Source of the DNA: an uncultured Bacteroidales bacterium
GTDB lineage: Bacteria > Bacteroidota > Bacteroidia > Bacteroidales > Bacteroidaceae
Length of the DNA stretch: 64,000 bases
Assembly: GCA_902774005.1 (NCBI GenBank)
Contig: CACYGK010000011.1
Location: forward strand, 1 to 64,000
Direction of reading: 5' to 3'
The notes beneath the pieces were generated by a model. The model was given only the letters and a program-made list of their open reading frames with translations. It had not been told where the DNA came from and ran no database searches. This document shows positions 1 to 7,823 of the stretch, piece by piece; within the stretch, counting starts at the first letter, position 1, and each line of letters starts with the position of its first letter. A program made the translations under genes and the position numbers.

Positions 1-1
1 C

Positions 2-238
2 ATCCTCCACGAAATGGAGCAGATGCTCTGCAACGGACACGGTCTGGAGTTCGGCGACCTCGGAATATTCCGCATCGGTCTGGACATGAAGGCAAAGCCG
101 GAGGATAAGAAGGATGAAGTAGGTGCTGACCTCATCAAGCGTGTGCGCATCATCTTCACTCCGACTCCGTCAACCAAGAAGGACATGGACGAATGTGCCA
201 AGGTAATCACCGAGAATAAGTTCGCACTTCCTCATTGA
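2..238 (+). CDS. HU-like DNA-binding protein, C-terminal part
   Basis: The reading frame is already open at the first base and runs to TGA at 236-238, so this is the C-terminal ~78 residues of a longer protein. The visible part has the HU/IHF-like pattern of Bacteroidetes: a Gly-His-Gly followed by a phenylalanine-rich GDLGIFRIGL strand, then a basic strand with KRVRIIFTPTPS. In this family the second and third strands form the DNA-clamping arm. The protein ends in KFALPH, and its stop codon is the first TGA of the heptamer array that follows. The N-terminus and any second domain lie outside the window, so the exact subfamily (HU versus HU-HIG) cannot be settled. Confidence 0.6.
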   Translation: MLHEMEQMLCNGHGLEFGDLGIFRIGLDMKAKPEDKKDEVGADLIKRVRIIFTPTPSTKKDMDECAKVITENKFALPH

Positions 239-291
239 GAATTGAGAATTGAGAATTGAGAATTGAGAATTGAGAATTGAGAATTGAGAAT
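236..291 (+). repeat. Heptamer array, TGAGAAT x8
   Basis: Eight perfect copies of TGAGAAT. The first copy supplies the stop codon of the preceding HU-like gene. Because 7 is not a multiple of 3, the TGA falls in all three plus-strand frames within three units. Confidence 0.95.
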
Positions 292-360
292 TGCGGCTTT
301 GCCGCGAATATCGGCTGCACCTCAGCAATTCAAGCACGCTTGATTGCGTTCGGTTTGCAC
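292..360. repeat. Structured intergenic segment, possible interspersed repeat
   Basis: Directly after the heptamer array come a short GC hairpin (GCGGC TTT GCCGC, 293-305) and a second imperfect inverted repeat (CAATTCAAGC / GCTTGATTG, about 330-351). The composition resembles short interspersed repeats I recall from Prevotella genomes, but no second copy is visible in this window, so this is a tentative call. Confidence 0.35.
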
Positions 361-387
361 GATAATTGAGATTTTTAACTTCCATTT

Positions 388-429
388 AAAAAAACGACTT
401 CACATTAATTTGTGGAGTCGTTTTTTTTT
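388..429. terminator. Bidirectional rho-independent terminator
   Basis: Stem AACGACTTCACA / TGTGGAGTCGTT with a 6-nt loop. It is flanked by an A-run on the left and nine T's on the right, so it can end transcription of the plus-strand HU-like gene and of the minus-strand receptor operon ending at 428. Confidence 0.9.
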
Positions 430-2500
430 ATTGTTTGAACCGGATTTTCAGTCCTATGACGAGCATTCTGCCGGGGGAGTAGAGTGCGTATTTGCGATTG
501 GCTGAGTCGATGCGCCGGTCCACTTTGTTGAATATGTTGTCGATGCCGATGCCGGGTTCGATATATGCCCAGCGGACGCCATCGAAGGTATGGGTGGTGT
601 AGAGGTTCCAGATATTGAATCCGGGTGCGTCCTCGTAGGTGCCGGTATAGTAGGTCTTCGACTGCAGACGTCCGTTGAGGTTGACGTTCAGACAGTAGTT
701 GCCCCACACGTGGCGGTAGTCGGCTGCAAGGATGGCTACATGACGGATGCTGCGCTCCAGTACGGTCCATTCGCCGTCGGTCTGGGTGCGCGCATGGGTA
801 TAGGCATAGTTGGCTGAGAGGTTGAAACCCTGGAAGAGGTTTGCCGAGAGGTTTAGCTGTATGCCTTTCACATCACCCTTGTCGCTGTTCTGATAGAGGG
901 CGTAGCTGGTCAGTTTGGATGCCTGTGCCGCAGTCATCTCGGGGAATTCGGTCTGGAGCATGGCACGTGTGGCGTTGTCGACCGGCACGTTCTGCTTCAC
1001 TATCATGTCGCTGATGCGGTTGATGAAACCTGTGACACCTACGGTGAAGAGGGAGTTATGGTATTCGGCATTGAGTGCGAAGTAATGGCTCTTCTCGGGT
1101 CGCAGGTCGCGGTTTCCAAAACTTATCTGTGCCTTACCGCGGTTGACAGAGAAGTAGTGGTAGTAGAGTTCGTCGAGACCCGGAGCGCGGAAGCCGGCTG
1201 AGTAGGTGGCACGGAAACGGAAGTTGCCCGGTGCGTACATGAGTGTAGCTTTCGGTGTGAGATGGTTGTTGAAGGTCTCGTGATGGGTGAAACGGAGTCC
1301 GATTGTGGCGGTGAAATCGCGGAAAATAGTATGCTCATGCTGTGCGTATGCTGCAAGAGTATAGACACCTTTGTCGATGTTTCCGGACGTAGCTTCAAGG
1401 TAGTCGTGACGCCAGTCGGCTCCGAAGATAGTGGTGGAATTGGCGAAGAGTCCGAGGATGGCTTTCAGTTCGCCGTCGAGTGCACGCTGACGTTTTGACT
1501 GTACATAATCGCCTACGGCATTGGTCTTGGTAGGCATGTCGTATTCTTTTCCATAACGGAAGTAGTCGGCTACGAAGTCAGCCTGCAAGGAGTTGCGACT
1601 GGAGAACTTATAGATGCCGCCTACGTTCCAACGAAGTCCATGATAGAGCATCTCGTAGTCGGTTCCACCGGTGACATCGGAACGTGTCTCGGGTCGGTCG
1701 GTAATCTTACGTGAGTAGTCGATGCCGGCATTGAAGGCGAGACGCTGGGAGGGAGAGAACGTGAATTTCTGTCCCAGGATATTGGCACGGTAGCCCGTGA
1801 AGAGAGGTGCGATGGTAGGTTGGGTCTCGGTATCGGAATTCTTGACGTATTCGAGACCGCACGTCTGATAGCTGTCGGCACGGTCGTGGCTGTAGGAGGT
1901 GTAGGAACCGAAATGCTTGGTAGAGATGTCGAGAAGGACGTTCTCGGTCAGTTGTCCGTAGCCGGACACACGTGTGTCGCTACCTACCTGGATGAGATTA
2001 CGTGTGGGTTGGTCGGTGATGATGTTGATAACACCCGCGATGGCGTCGGAACCGTAGAGTGAACTGGCTGCACCGTCGAGTACCTCGATACGTTTCACAC
2101 GTGACATATTGATGCGGTTGAGGTCGACATTGTTGGATATGTCGCCCGTGAGCCGCTGTCCGTTGATGAGGATGAGGATGTATTTATTGCCGAGTCCGTT
2201 GAGACGGAGGAAAGAACCCATGGAGGAGGGTGCCATCGAAATCTGCGGCATCATACGTGTGAGTGCCCCGTCGAGGGTGGTGATGCCCTGTTCCTGCATC
2301 TCGAGTGAGGAGAGCACATGAACCGGAGTGGCTGTACTCTTGAGACGCTGATGGTGACCCGAACCGGTCACTACGACAGGGTTCAGGTTGTGGGTGCGAC
2401 TGACGAGAGCCGTATCGCTCCGCTCCATGCGGTGGATTTGCGAGAAAGCAGTGCTCCCGCACGAGAGCACCGCCAACAACAATAATGATACTTTTTTCAT
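428..2500 (-). CDS. TonB-dependent receptor, BtuB-like (second of operon)
   Basis: A 690-residue outer-membrane receptor. Residues 1-20 form a signal peptide ending near AFSQ. A TonB-box-like VVVTGSG follows at ~43-49, then the plug domain (residues ~55-165, with RLNGLGNKYILILINGQRL and SLYGSDAIAGVINII), and a ~500-residue beta-barrel ending in RFKQ. The plug motifs match vitamin B12 / haem-type receptors. It is the last gene of a riboswitch-led operon, 12 bp after the CbiK-like gene. That points to uptake of corrinoid or a related tetrapyrrole, but the substrate is inferred from context only. It is clearly diverged from the other receptor in the operon, so the two may have different ligands. 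Confidence 0.85.
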   Translation of the reverse strand: MKKVSLLLLAVLSCGSTAFSQIHRMERSDTALVSRTHNLNPVVVTGSGHHQRLKSTATPVHVLSSLEMQEQGITTLDGALTRMMPQISMAPSSMGSFLRLNGLGNKYILILINGQRLTGDISNNVDLNRINMSRVKRIEVLDGAASSLYGSDAIAGVINIITDQPTRNLIQVGSDTRVSGYGQLTENVLLDISTKHFGSYTSYSHDRADSYQTCGLEYVKNSDTETQPTIAPLFTGYRANILGQKFTFSPSQRLAFNAGIDYSRKITDRPETRSDVTGGTDYEMLYHGLRWNVGGIYKFSSRNSLQADFVADYFRYGKEYDMPTKTNAVGDYVQSKRQRALDGELKAILGLFANSTTIFGADWRHDYLEATSGNIDKGVYTLAAYAQHEHTIFRDFTATIGLRFTHHETFNNHLTPKATLMYAPGNFRFRATYSAGFRAPGLDELYYHYFSVNRGKAQISFGNRDLRPEKSHYFALNAEYHNSLFTVGVTGFINRISDMIVKQNVPVDNATRAMLQTEFPEMTAAQASKLTSYALYQNSDKGDVKGIQLNLSANLFQGFNLSANYAYTHARTQTDGEWTVLERSIRHVAILAADYRHVWGNYCLNVNLNGRLQSKTYYTGTYEDAPGFNIWNLYTTHTFDGVRWAYIEPGIGIDNIFNKVDRRIDSANRKYALYSPGRMLVIGLKIRFKQ

Positions 2501-2512
2501 ATATGGAGGTTA

Positions 2513-3676
2513 TTACTCCTCAGGGTACATTGAGTGGTATGCATCCTCGAATGACTGTGCGTTACTAGTGTGGTTGATCCATACTTCACGGATAGTTTCG
2601 AGTTCGAGCAGACCTTGCGGGTGCTTGCCTACGATAGGAACTGTGACATCGTAGCCACTGTGCTTGAAGTATTCAAACCAGCTGTTATCTTCGCTTTCAG
2701 GATCTGACTCGTCCCAGTATTCATTTTCTTTCTGTCCGTCGAAACCACCTGCCATGTCGTTATGAGCATGGTCACCGGCAATTGACATAAGGGCGTGAAG
2801 ATATACCTTACCACTGTCGAATCCGTCATCCTGCATACGATCTTTTACATCCTGCTTGTAGTTGTCGGCCATGTCAACTGTGCCGACATAGAATTTGGGG
2901 TTGAGCTTCTGGAGTTCGTCTTCCAGCTCTGTGTAGCGTACGTTTGCTTTGAAGGTATCGTAAGTGTCGGGGTTACCGTGACCCATGAATGCAACTACAC
3001 CATCATTTGCTTCGCTGCTGAACAGATTGTACAGACGCTGAGCCACATCAGGAACGTCTTCTGCGGGGTCGTAGAGCAGAGGCATACCCATCTTGATGCC
3101 GTCAGTTTCCTGAAGGTTTTTCAGATAGGTATCATCGAGGTGTGCACTTGCGATATAACCGTTGTTCATGAATTTCTTAACAGCTGCTACGACTGCTGCG
3201 AATTCCTCGCCAGGGATAACCTGAAGAGACTGAACGGTGATTTTGCCGTACTGTGCCTTACCGATAGCGTGGAGGAGGTAACGTGGCTCGTAGTAGTCGC
3301 GTTTTACGAGGTTATCTTCGTCATCATAATTCTCACCTTGGGAAGCACGGTTAATACAGATGTCGCTTGAGAAGCTCATATAGACATCGGCATTGGGGAA
3401 TTTTGTCTTGTAGGCCTCAACTGTCTTGTCAAATGCCTTGAATGAATTGTCCCAGGTAGAACCGAAGGCAACGAGCAGAACTGCTTCGTTCTTGCCTGAC
3501 TTTGCCTTTGTTTCGGCTACCAGGTTGTCGTTGTAGGTGTACTCAGACACCATATTTTCAACGATTTTCTCAATTGTTTCAACACCTTTGTCGCCGTCAT
3601 CGCCACAAGATGTAAACACTGGAGCTGTCAGGGCTATTGCCACTGCAGCGAAGAGGAATGATTTAATCTTCTTCAT
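2513..3676 (-). CDS. cbiK: CbiK-family cobaltochelatase, predicted lipoprotein
   Basis: A 387-residue class II chelatase of the CbiK family. Known members insert Co2+ into sirohydrochlorin at the start of the anaerobic B12 route. The chelatase fold begins at ~64 (EAVLLVAFGSTW). The two expected metal-binding histidines are present: His233 in FMGHGNPD and His303 in AGDHAHND. Unlike the cytoplasmic enzyme, it starts with a lipoprotein signal peptide (lipobox TSC, Cys24) followed by an Asp/Gly-rich tether, so it should sit in the envelope. Its start overlaps the end of the upstream receptor by 14 bp, and a second receptor follows 12 bp downstream. A periplasmic CbiK is known from Desulfovibrio. 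Here the role could be metal insertion, metal removal or simply tetrapyrrole/cobalt binding during uptake. Confidence 0.85.
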   Translation of the reverse strand: MKKIKSFLFAAVAIALTAPVFTSCGDDGDKGVETIEKIVENMVSEYTYNDNLVAETKAKSGKNEAVLLVAFGSTWDNSFKAFDKTVEAYKTKFPNADVYMSFSSDICINRASQGENYDDEDNLVKRDYYEPRYLLHAIGKAQYGKITVQSLQVIPGEEFAAVVAAVKKFMNNGYIASAHLDDTYLKNLQETDGIKMGMPLLYDPAEDVPDVAQRLYNLFSSEANDGVVAFMGHGNPDTYDTFKANVRYTELEDELQKLNPKFYVGTVDMADNYKQDVKDRMQDDGFDSGKVYLHALMSIAGDHAHNDMAGGFDGQKENEYWDESDPESEDNSWFEYFKHSGYDVTVPIVGKHPQGLLELETIREVWINHTSNAQSFEDAYHSMYPEE

Positions 3677-5879
3677 AATTTGAAATTTTAGGAGTTAATA
3701 AATTATTTGTTTTTGTACGTTTGCCATAGTTGAACCTGATGATGAACGTGCCATGTACGGTGGTTCCGGAGGTGTTGGTACCCAGATGATAGGGGCGCAT
3801 AGTGCGGTCAACATAATTGAATATATTGTCAACTCCGAATTCGAGACGGTAGGTCAGCAGTTTGTTGGTGCGACCAAAGTCGTGAGTGGTATTGATGCGC
3901 CAAATCTGGAAGGGTGCTCCGTTGCCGTTGTTCTGATAGTAACGGCGACTGCTGCCTCGAGTCGATATGCTGATACCCAGTTTGTAGATACTGGAGAAAG
4001 CATGACCGTAGACGAGGGATGCACTCCACTTGTGATGGGCTGTTCCGTCGATGATGACCTCCTCCATTATGTTCTTTGCAGCATCGTAGAGATGGGCTTT
4101 CGTGTCGAGATAGCTGTAGGCAGAGGTGAACGAGAGGTCGTTCAGAATCTTATAGGAGAGAGTGACGTCAATGCCCCACGTGCGCGCGTCGTCCATATTC
4201 TTATACATACGTGCCTGCACGTTGTTGCTGCCGTCGCCGAGGTAGGCTGTGGTGATGCCAGCTGGTATTTCGCCTACAGGCACATTGGTCAGTGCTATCA
4301 TGTTGTCGAGACGGTTCAGGTAACCTGTAACCGATGCAGCCAGACGGTTGCCACGATATTCTGCATTTGCCGAGAAGTAATTGCTGGTTTGCGGTTTCAG
4401 ACTGGTGTTGCCGATGTTGAAGAAAGTGCTGCTTCCCATGACGTGGAGGTAGCGGTAGTGGAGTTCCTTGACGGTAGGCGACTTGAATCCCTGACTCCAC
4501 CCCAGACGGAACCGGAAGTCGCCCGCAGAGAGCATGGCACTGAGTTTGGGGGTCAGTCGGAAACCATAGTTCTGATTGCGCACGAGTCGGAGTCCGCCGG
4601 TTACATTCAGCCATTTCAGTGCGTTGAATTCGTCCTGAGCATAGACGGCAGCTGTCCAGTCGCTGGCTGTACCCGTCTCTGTACGCTCGGGAGCTTTCAG
4701 ATAGTCGTAGCGGTATTCAAGACCGGTATTGAGTGTGTTTTCGGCAGGCAGGTAGAAGATTCCTTTCAACTGTCCCATGAGGCGCTGCTGGTCGCTCTGC
4801 AGTTTTTTCTGTCCGGCATACATCGGAACCGAGAACCACTCGCCGTTCTGGGCACCGAACTCCTCACCCCGAAGCTGAATGTATTCGTAGGTGCGGGCGG
4901 TATAGTTGTAATAGTAGTCGTGAAGGTTCCAATCGACATCGAGTGTGAGCTGGTCGCGACGCGACGACTTCTTATCACCGCTGAGGAACCACTTGCCACC
5001 GGCAGAGGCAGAGGCATTCTTATAGCGGAGGTCGTAGGTGTAGACGTCGCAGCTTGGATGTCTGCCGTTTCGCGGACGGTTGATGTTCTTCATGTAGTAG
5101 GAACCGTCGGCATAGAGTTCGAGGTCGTCAATGGGTTTATAGGTGAAACGCTGTGCTATCTGCCAGTTAGAGAACTTATTGACGGTCATGTTACGGCTGT
5201 CGGTAAGTACCGTAGCCTCCGCATATTCCTCGGCGGTGTTCTGCCAACCGTCGCTGCGTTGAAGCTGGAAGTTGGTCTGACTGCCGAACCTGCCGATATT
5301 CAGGAAGAGTGCATCGTGCTGACGGAGGTCGTTATGTGTGCCGTAGCGTGTCGCATTTTCAGCATATACCCCTTTCTGCGTGTGTTTCTTGGTGATGATA
5401 TTGATGACTCCCGCCATAGCATCGCTTCCGTAGAGTGCACTCTGTGCTCCCTTCACAATCTCTATCTTCTCGATGTTCTGAGGGTCGATAAGTGAGAGGT
5501 CGTTCTCACCACCCACATCACCGTGGATACGTTTTCCGTCAACGAGTACGAGGATATAGCTGTTGCCAAGTCCGTTGAGCTGCATCTGACTGCCCATATC
5601 GCCCTCGGAGAAAGCGAATGAGGCGGTGAGTCCGCTGAGGATGTCCTCGATACTGCGACCACCATACTGCTGAAGCATCTGACGGGTGATGACCTCGGTC
5701 TGTACGGGCACATCCTTCAGGAGGTGGCGGGTACCTGTACCTGTCACCACTACTTCCTGCAGACTGTCAGACTTCCAGACGGTGGATTGTGCTGACACGC
5801 ATAAAACCGACAGCCACCCAAAAGCCGCACTGAGAATGGCGGTCTTGGAACAGCCTTTAGCCAATAGGTCTTCTATCAT
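3663..5879 (-). CDS. btuB: TonB-dependent vitamin B12 receptor BtuB
   Basis: A 738-residue outer-membrane receptor, first gene after a cobalamin riboswitch. It has a signal peptide (residues ~1-30, ending VSAQ), a TonB-box-like QEVVVTGTG (~41-49), a plug domain with QLNGLGNSYILVLVDGKRIHGD and ALYGSDAMAGVINIITKK, and a C-terminal barrel. The riboswitch placement and operon partner CbiK support corrinoid as ligand. It ends in the short tail KISNYEED, within which the CbiK start codon lies, so translation of the two is probably coupled. A long open frame on the opposite strand (3753-5495) is a shadow of this gene. Confidence 0.88.
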   Translation of the reverse strand: MIEDLLAKGCSKTAILSAAFGWLSVLCVSAQSTVWKSDSLQEVVVTGTGTRHLLKDVPVQTEVITRQMLQQYGGRSIEDILSGLTASFAFSEGDMGSQMQLNGLGNSYILVLVDGKRIHGDVGGENDLSLIDPQNIEKIEIVKGAQSALYGSDAMAGVINIITKKHTQKGVYAENATRYGTHNDLRQHDALFLNIGRFGSQTNFQLQRSDGWQNTAEEYAEATVLTDSRNMTVNKFSNWQIAQRFTYKPIDDLELYADGSYYMKNINRPRNGRHPSCDVYTYDLRYKNASASAGGKWFLSGDKKSSRRDQLTLDVDWNLHDYYYNYTARTYEYIQLRGEEFGAQNGEWFSVPMYAGQKKLQSDQQRLMGQLKGIFYLPAENTLNTGLEYRYDYLKAPERTETGTASDWTAAVYAQDEFNALKWLNVTGGLRLVRNQNYGFRLTPKLSAMLSAGDFRFRLGWSQGFKSPTVKELHYRYLHVMGSSTFFNIGNTSLKPQTSNYFSANAEYRGNRLAASVTGYLNRLDNMIALTNVPVGEIPAGITTAYLGDGSNNVQARMYKNMDDARTWGIDVTLSYKILNDLSFTSAYSYLDTKAHLYDAAKNIMEEVIIDGTAHHKWSASLVYGHAFSSIYKLGISISTRGSSRRYYQNNGNGAPFQIWRINTTHDFGRTNKLLTYRLEFGVDNIFNYVDRTMRPYHLGTNTSGTTVHGTFIIRFNYGKRTKTNNLLTPKISNYEED

Positions 5880-5930
5880 CCGTTTTTTACGAAGCGCATA
5901 TTCCTGTGCACGCGTAATACATTATTTAAT

Positions 5931-6116
5931 AATATGGCAGGTCTTCTGACTTTCCCATGTCTGCTTGCCTTCCCGACCATGTGTTTGCGCGAGTGTCAGT
6001 GGCATTTCAAACAGACCCTACAAAGGGGATTACAGCTGCAGGTACAGTTCCGGACTCACACCGGATTCCCTTGCATCGAGACGGTAACTTCGTCTGATTA
6101 CCATAAATTTTCGGTG
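5931..6116 (-). promoter_or_regulatory. Cobalamin riboswitch
   Basis: Read on the minus strand, the element contains the hallmarks of the AdoCbl riboswitch in order: a GGAATCCGGTGTGAGTCCGG core, a GCCACTG B12-box-like element near 5998-6004, and the distal GTCAGAAGACCTGCC about 50 nt before the btuB start. A Bacteroidetes -7 element lies immediately upstream (6117-6124), so the RNA would begin almost at the aptamer. It is oriented to control btuB-cbiK-receptor, not the divergent cbiA operon. High cobalamin would be expected to shut off the uptake operon. Confidence 0.93.
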
Positions 6117-6124
6117 CAAATATA
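6117..6124 (-). promoter_or_regulatory. -7 promoter element for riboswitch/btuB operon
   Basis: TATATTTG on the minus strand fits the Bacteroidetes TAnnTTTG consensus and lies directly upstream of the riboswitch. Confidence 0.6.
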
Positions 6125-6166
6125 GATATAATATGTTAATAAACCATCTATATTCGAAAAAAATTG

Positions 6167-6174
6167 TAATTTTG
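6167..6174 (+). promoter_or_regulatory. -7 promoter element for cbiA operon
   Basis: TAATTTTG fits TAnnTTTG and ends only 4 nt before the cbiA ATG at 6179. Transcription would start at or next to the start codon, suggesting a leaderless or nearly leaderless mRNA. Confidence 0.5.
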
Positions 6175-6178
6175 CACT

Positions 6179-6832
6179 ATGAAATTCCAATTTCTCATAT
6201 CAGCACCGATGAGTGGCTCTGGCAAGACGACTGTTGCCCGAGGACTTATGGCATTGCTGAAGGAGAAGGGGTATAGGGTGCAACCGTTCAAGTGCGGACC
6301 TGACTATATCGATACGAAATTTCATGAGGCTGTATGCGGGCGTCCGAGTATCAATCTCGATACGTTCATGGCTTCGGCAGAACACGTAAGGGAACTCTAC
6401 AACCGTTACGGAAGCGATGCAGATGTATGTGTGGTGGAAGGTATGATGGGACTGTTCGACGGTTATGACCGCGAGAAGGGTTCGACGTATGAAATAGCCC
6501 GCGTGCTGGATATTCCGGTCGTACTGGTAGTGGATGCCAGGTCGGCAGCTTATTCGACGGCAGCCCTGCTCACAGGATTCATGGGTTTCAGAAAGGATGT
6601 ACGCATTGCAGGTGTCATATTCAACAAGGTAGGTTCGGAAAAACATGTCGGGATGCTGAGAGAGGTGTGCGAAGACCTTGGTATAGAATGTTTCGGATGC
6701 CTGCCCAAGAATGCGGCACTTGAACAAAGTTCGAGGTATCTGGGACTCGACTTCTCGGAAAGGGCTGAGACGGTCGGACTGGTAGAACTGCTGGAAGAAC
6801 ACGTAACATGGAAAAGACTCTTAACACTCTGA
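6179..6832 (+). CDS. cbiA: Cobyrinate a,c-diamide synthase, N-terminal (ATPase) half
   Basis: 217 residues covering the dethiobiotin-synthetase-like ATPase domain of CbiA/CobB, which amidates the a and c side chains of cobyrinic acid. The P-loop is SAPMSGSGKTT (8-18), followed by KCGPDYID and EGMMGLFDG motifs and the VFNKV-like IFNKVGS segment. The frame stops at 6830-6832 just after EEHVTWKRLL, where full-length CbiA (usually ~430-460 residues) continues through a linker into the glutaminase domain. That domain is present in the -1 frame from 6808. The linker of 15-30 residues expected here is almost absent, so a deletion or repeat contraction probably caused the break. It may be a pseudogene, a translationally coupled split gene, or a sequencing artefact. 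Confidence 0.75.
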   Translation: MKFQFLISAPMSGSGKTTVARGLMALLKEKGYRVQPFKCGPDYIDTKFHEAVCGRPSINLDTFMASAEHVRELYNRYGSDADVCVVEGMMGLFDGYDREKGSTYEIARVLDIPVVLVVDARSAAYSTAALLTGFMGFRKDVRIAGVIFNKVGSEKHVGMLREVCEDLGIECFGCLPKNAALEQSSRYLGLDFSERAETVGLVELLEEHVTWKRLLTL

Positions 6833-7365
6833 TAGCACGAAACGGGGAATCGTTCTCATTTATTTATCAGGAGAACATCGACCGGTTAGGTAACGTCTGT
6901 TTCTTTGACCCCGAAAAGGACGTTCCACGGTTGGACGATGTCGATTTACTGTACCTGCCCGGAGGTTATCCCGAGAAACATCTTGAGGCTCTGACAAGCA
7001 ATGAGGCATGCCGCAAAGCGATATGGGAATATGCCGAACGCGGAGGAAGGATCGTGGCTGAGTGCGGCGGTATGATGTATCTGTGCAAGAGTATCATCAG
7101 CGACGATGGTACATACCCTATGTGTGGAGTGCTGCCTTATTCTGTAAGTGCACGGAAAGCCGACAGGAAACTGTCGCTGGGTTACCGGCGGTTCGTACTG
7201 GACGGAAAGGAATATCGCGGACATGAGTTCCATTACACCCAGTTTACAGGTGAAATTCCCGTGAGTGCGGTTCAGGTGTATGATGCCAAGGGACTTCCGG
7301 TGGCGACTCCCGTGATGAGATATAAGAATGTATTAGCCAGTTACACACATTTGTATCAGATATGA
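6808..7365 (+). CDS. cbiA: Cobyrinate a,c-diamide synthase, C-terminal (glutaminase) half
   Basis: 185 residues forming the class I-like glutamine amidotransferase domain of CbiA: NGESFSFIYQENIDRL strand-helix, LYLPGGYPEKHLEAL, the nucleophile Cys in VAECGGMMYL, and the conserved His in RGHEFHYT. All expected landmarks of the domain are intact. The ATG at 6808 lies 25 bp inside the upstream half in a different frame, which would permit coupled re-initiation and a two-polypeptide enzyme. No classic slippery heptamer is seen at the overlap, so programmed frameshifting is unlikely. The stop overlaps the next gene's start as ATGA. Confidence 0.72.
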   Translation: MEKTLNTLIARNGESFSFIYQENIDRLGNVCFFDPEKDVPRLDDVDLLYLPGGYPEKHLEALTSNEACRKAIWEYAERGGRIVAECGGMMYLCKSIISDDGTYPMCGVLPYSVSARKADRKLSLGYRRFVLDGKEYRGHEFHYTQFTGEIPVSAVQVYDAKGLPVATPVMRYKNVLASYTHLYQI

Positions 7366-7823
7366 AACATATATACACAAAGACAGGTGATGACGGAATG
7401 ACGAGTCTGCGCGACGGAGTGCGGGTAGAGAAAGACGACCTGCGCATAGAGACCAACGGGCAGATAGATATGCTTAACTCCCTGATTGGACTAATTGCAG
7501 AAGGGAACGAACTCCTGACCGACTTACAACGGGAACTGATGACAGTCATGAGTCATGTAGCAACACCTGAGGGCAGCCGGAATCCACGTCCGTTGCATTG
7601 CGATGAACTTACCACCCGAATGGAACAAGCCATCGACGCCTCCGACACTCCGAAAGGCTTTGTCCTGCCACGGGGTATTATTCACGTAGTACGAGCTCAA
7701 TGCCGCACGGCAGAACGCAGACTATGGACTCTCTCACGCCAGTATGCCATAGACCCGAGCATTCTTACAATGATGAACCGTCTGTCGGATTATCTGTTTG
7801 CCTTAGCAATAGAAAAAGAATGA
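7362..7823 (+). CDS. pduO: PduO-type corrinoid adenosyltransferase
   Basis: 153 residues. Transfers the adenosyl group of ATP to Co(I) corrinoid, forming the Co-C bond. The N-terminal ATP-binding motif YTKTGDDGMTSL (5-16) is followed by RIETNGQIDMLNSLIG, and the helical C-terminus carries HVVRAQCRTAERRL, both typical of the PduO family rather than CobA/BtuR. It is slightly shorter than the usual 170-190 residues. It overlaps the preceding and following genes by ATGA junctions, indicating tight coupling in the cbiA-pduO-cobQ-cobD-cbiB operon. Confidence 0.88.
   Translation: MKHIYTKTGDDGMTSLRDGVRVEKDDLRIETNGQIDMLNSLIGLIAEGNELLTDLQRELMTVMSHVATPEGSRNPRPLHCDELTTRMEQAIDASDTPKGFVLPRGIIHVVRAQCRTAERRLWTLSRQYAIDPSILTMMNRLSDYLFALAIEKE

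Noticed and set aside
3753..5495. 580-codon open frame opposite btuB
   Set aside because: It mirrors the btuB gene codon for codon, has no recognizable domain, promoter or signal, and arises from codon bias on the real strand.
6795..6840. Programmed -1 frameshift in cbiA
   Set aside because: No X-XXY-YYZ slippery sequence or evident downstream pseudoknot is visible at the overlap, and the linker is missing, which favours deletion or coupled re-initiation.
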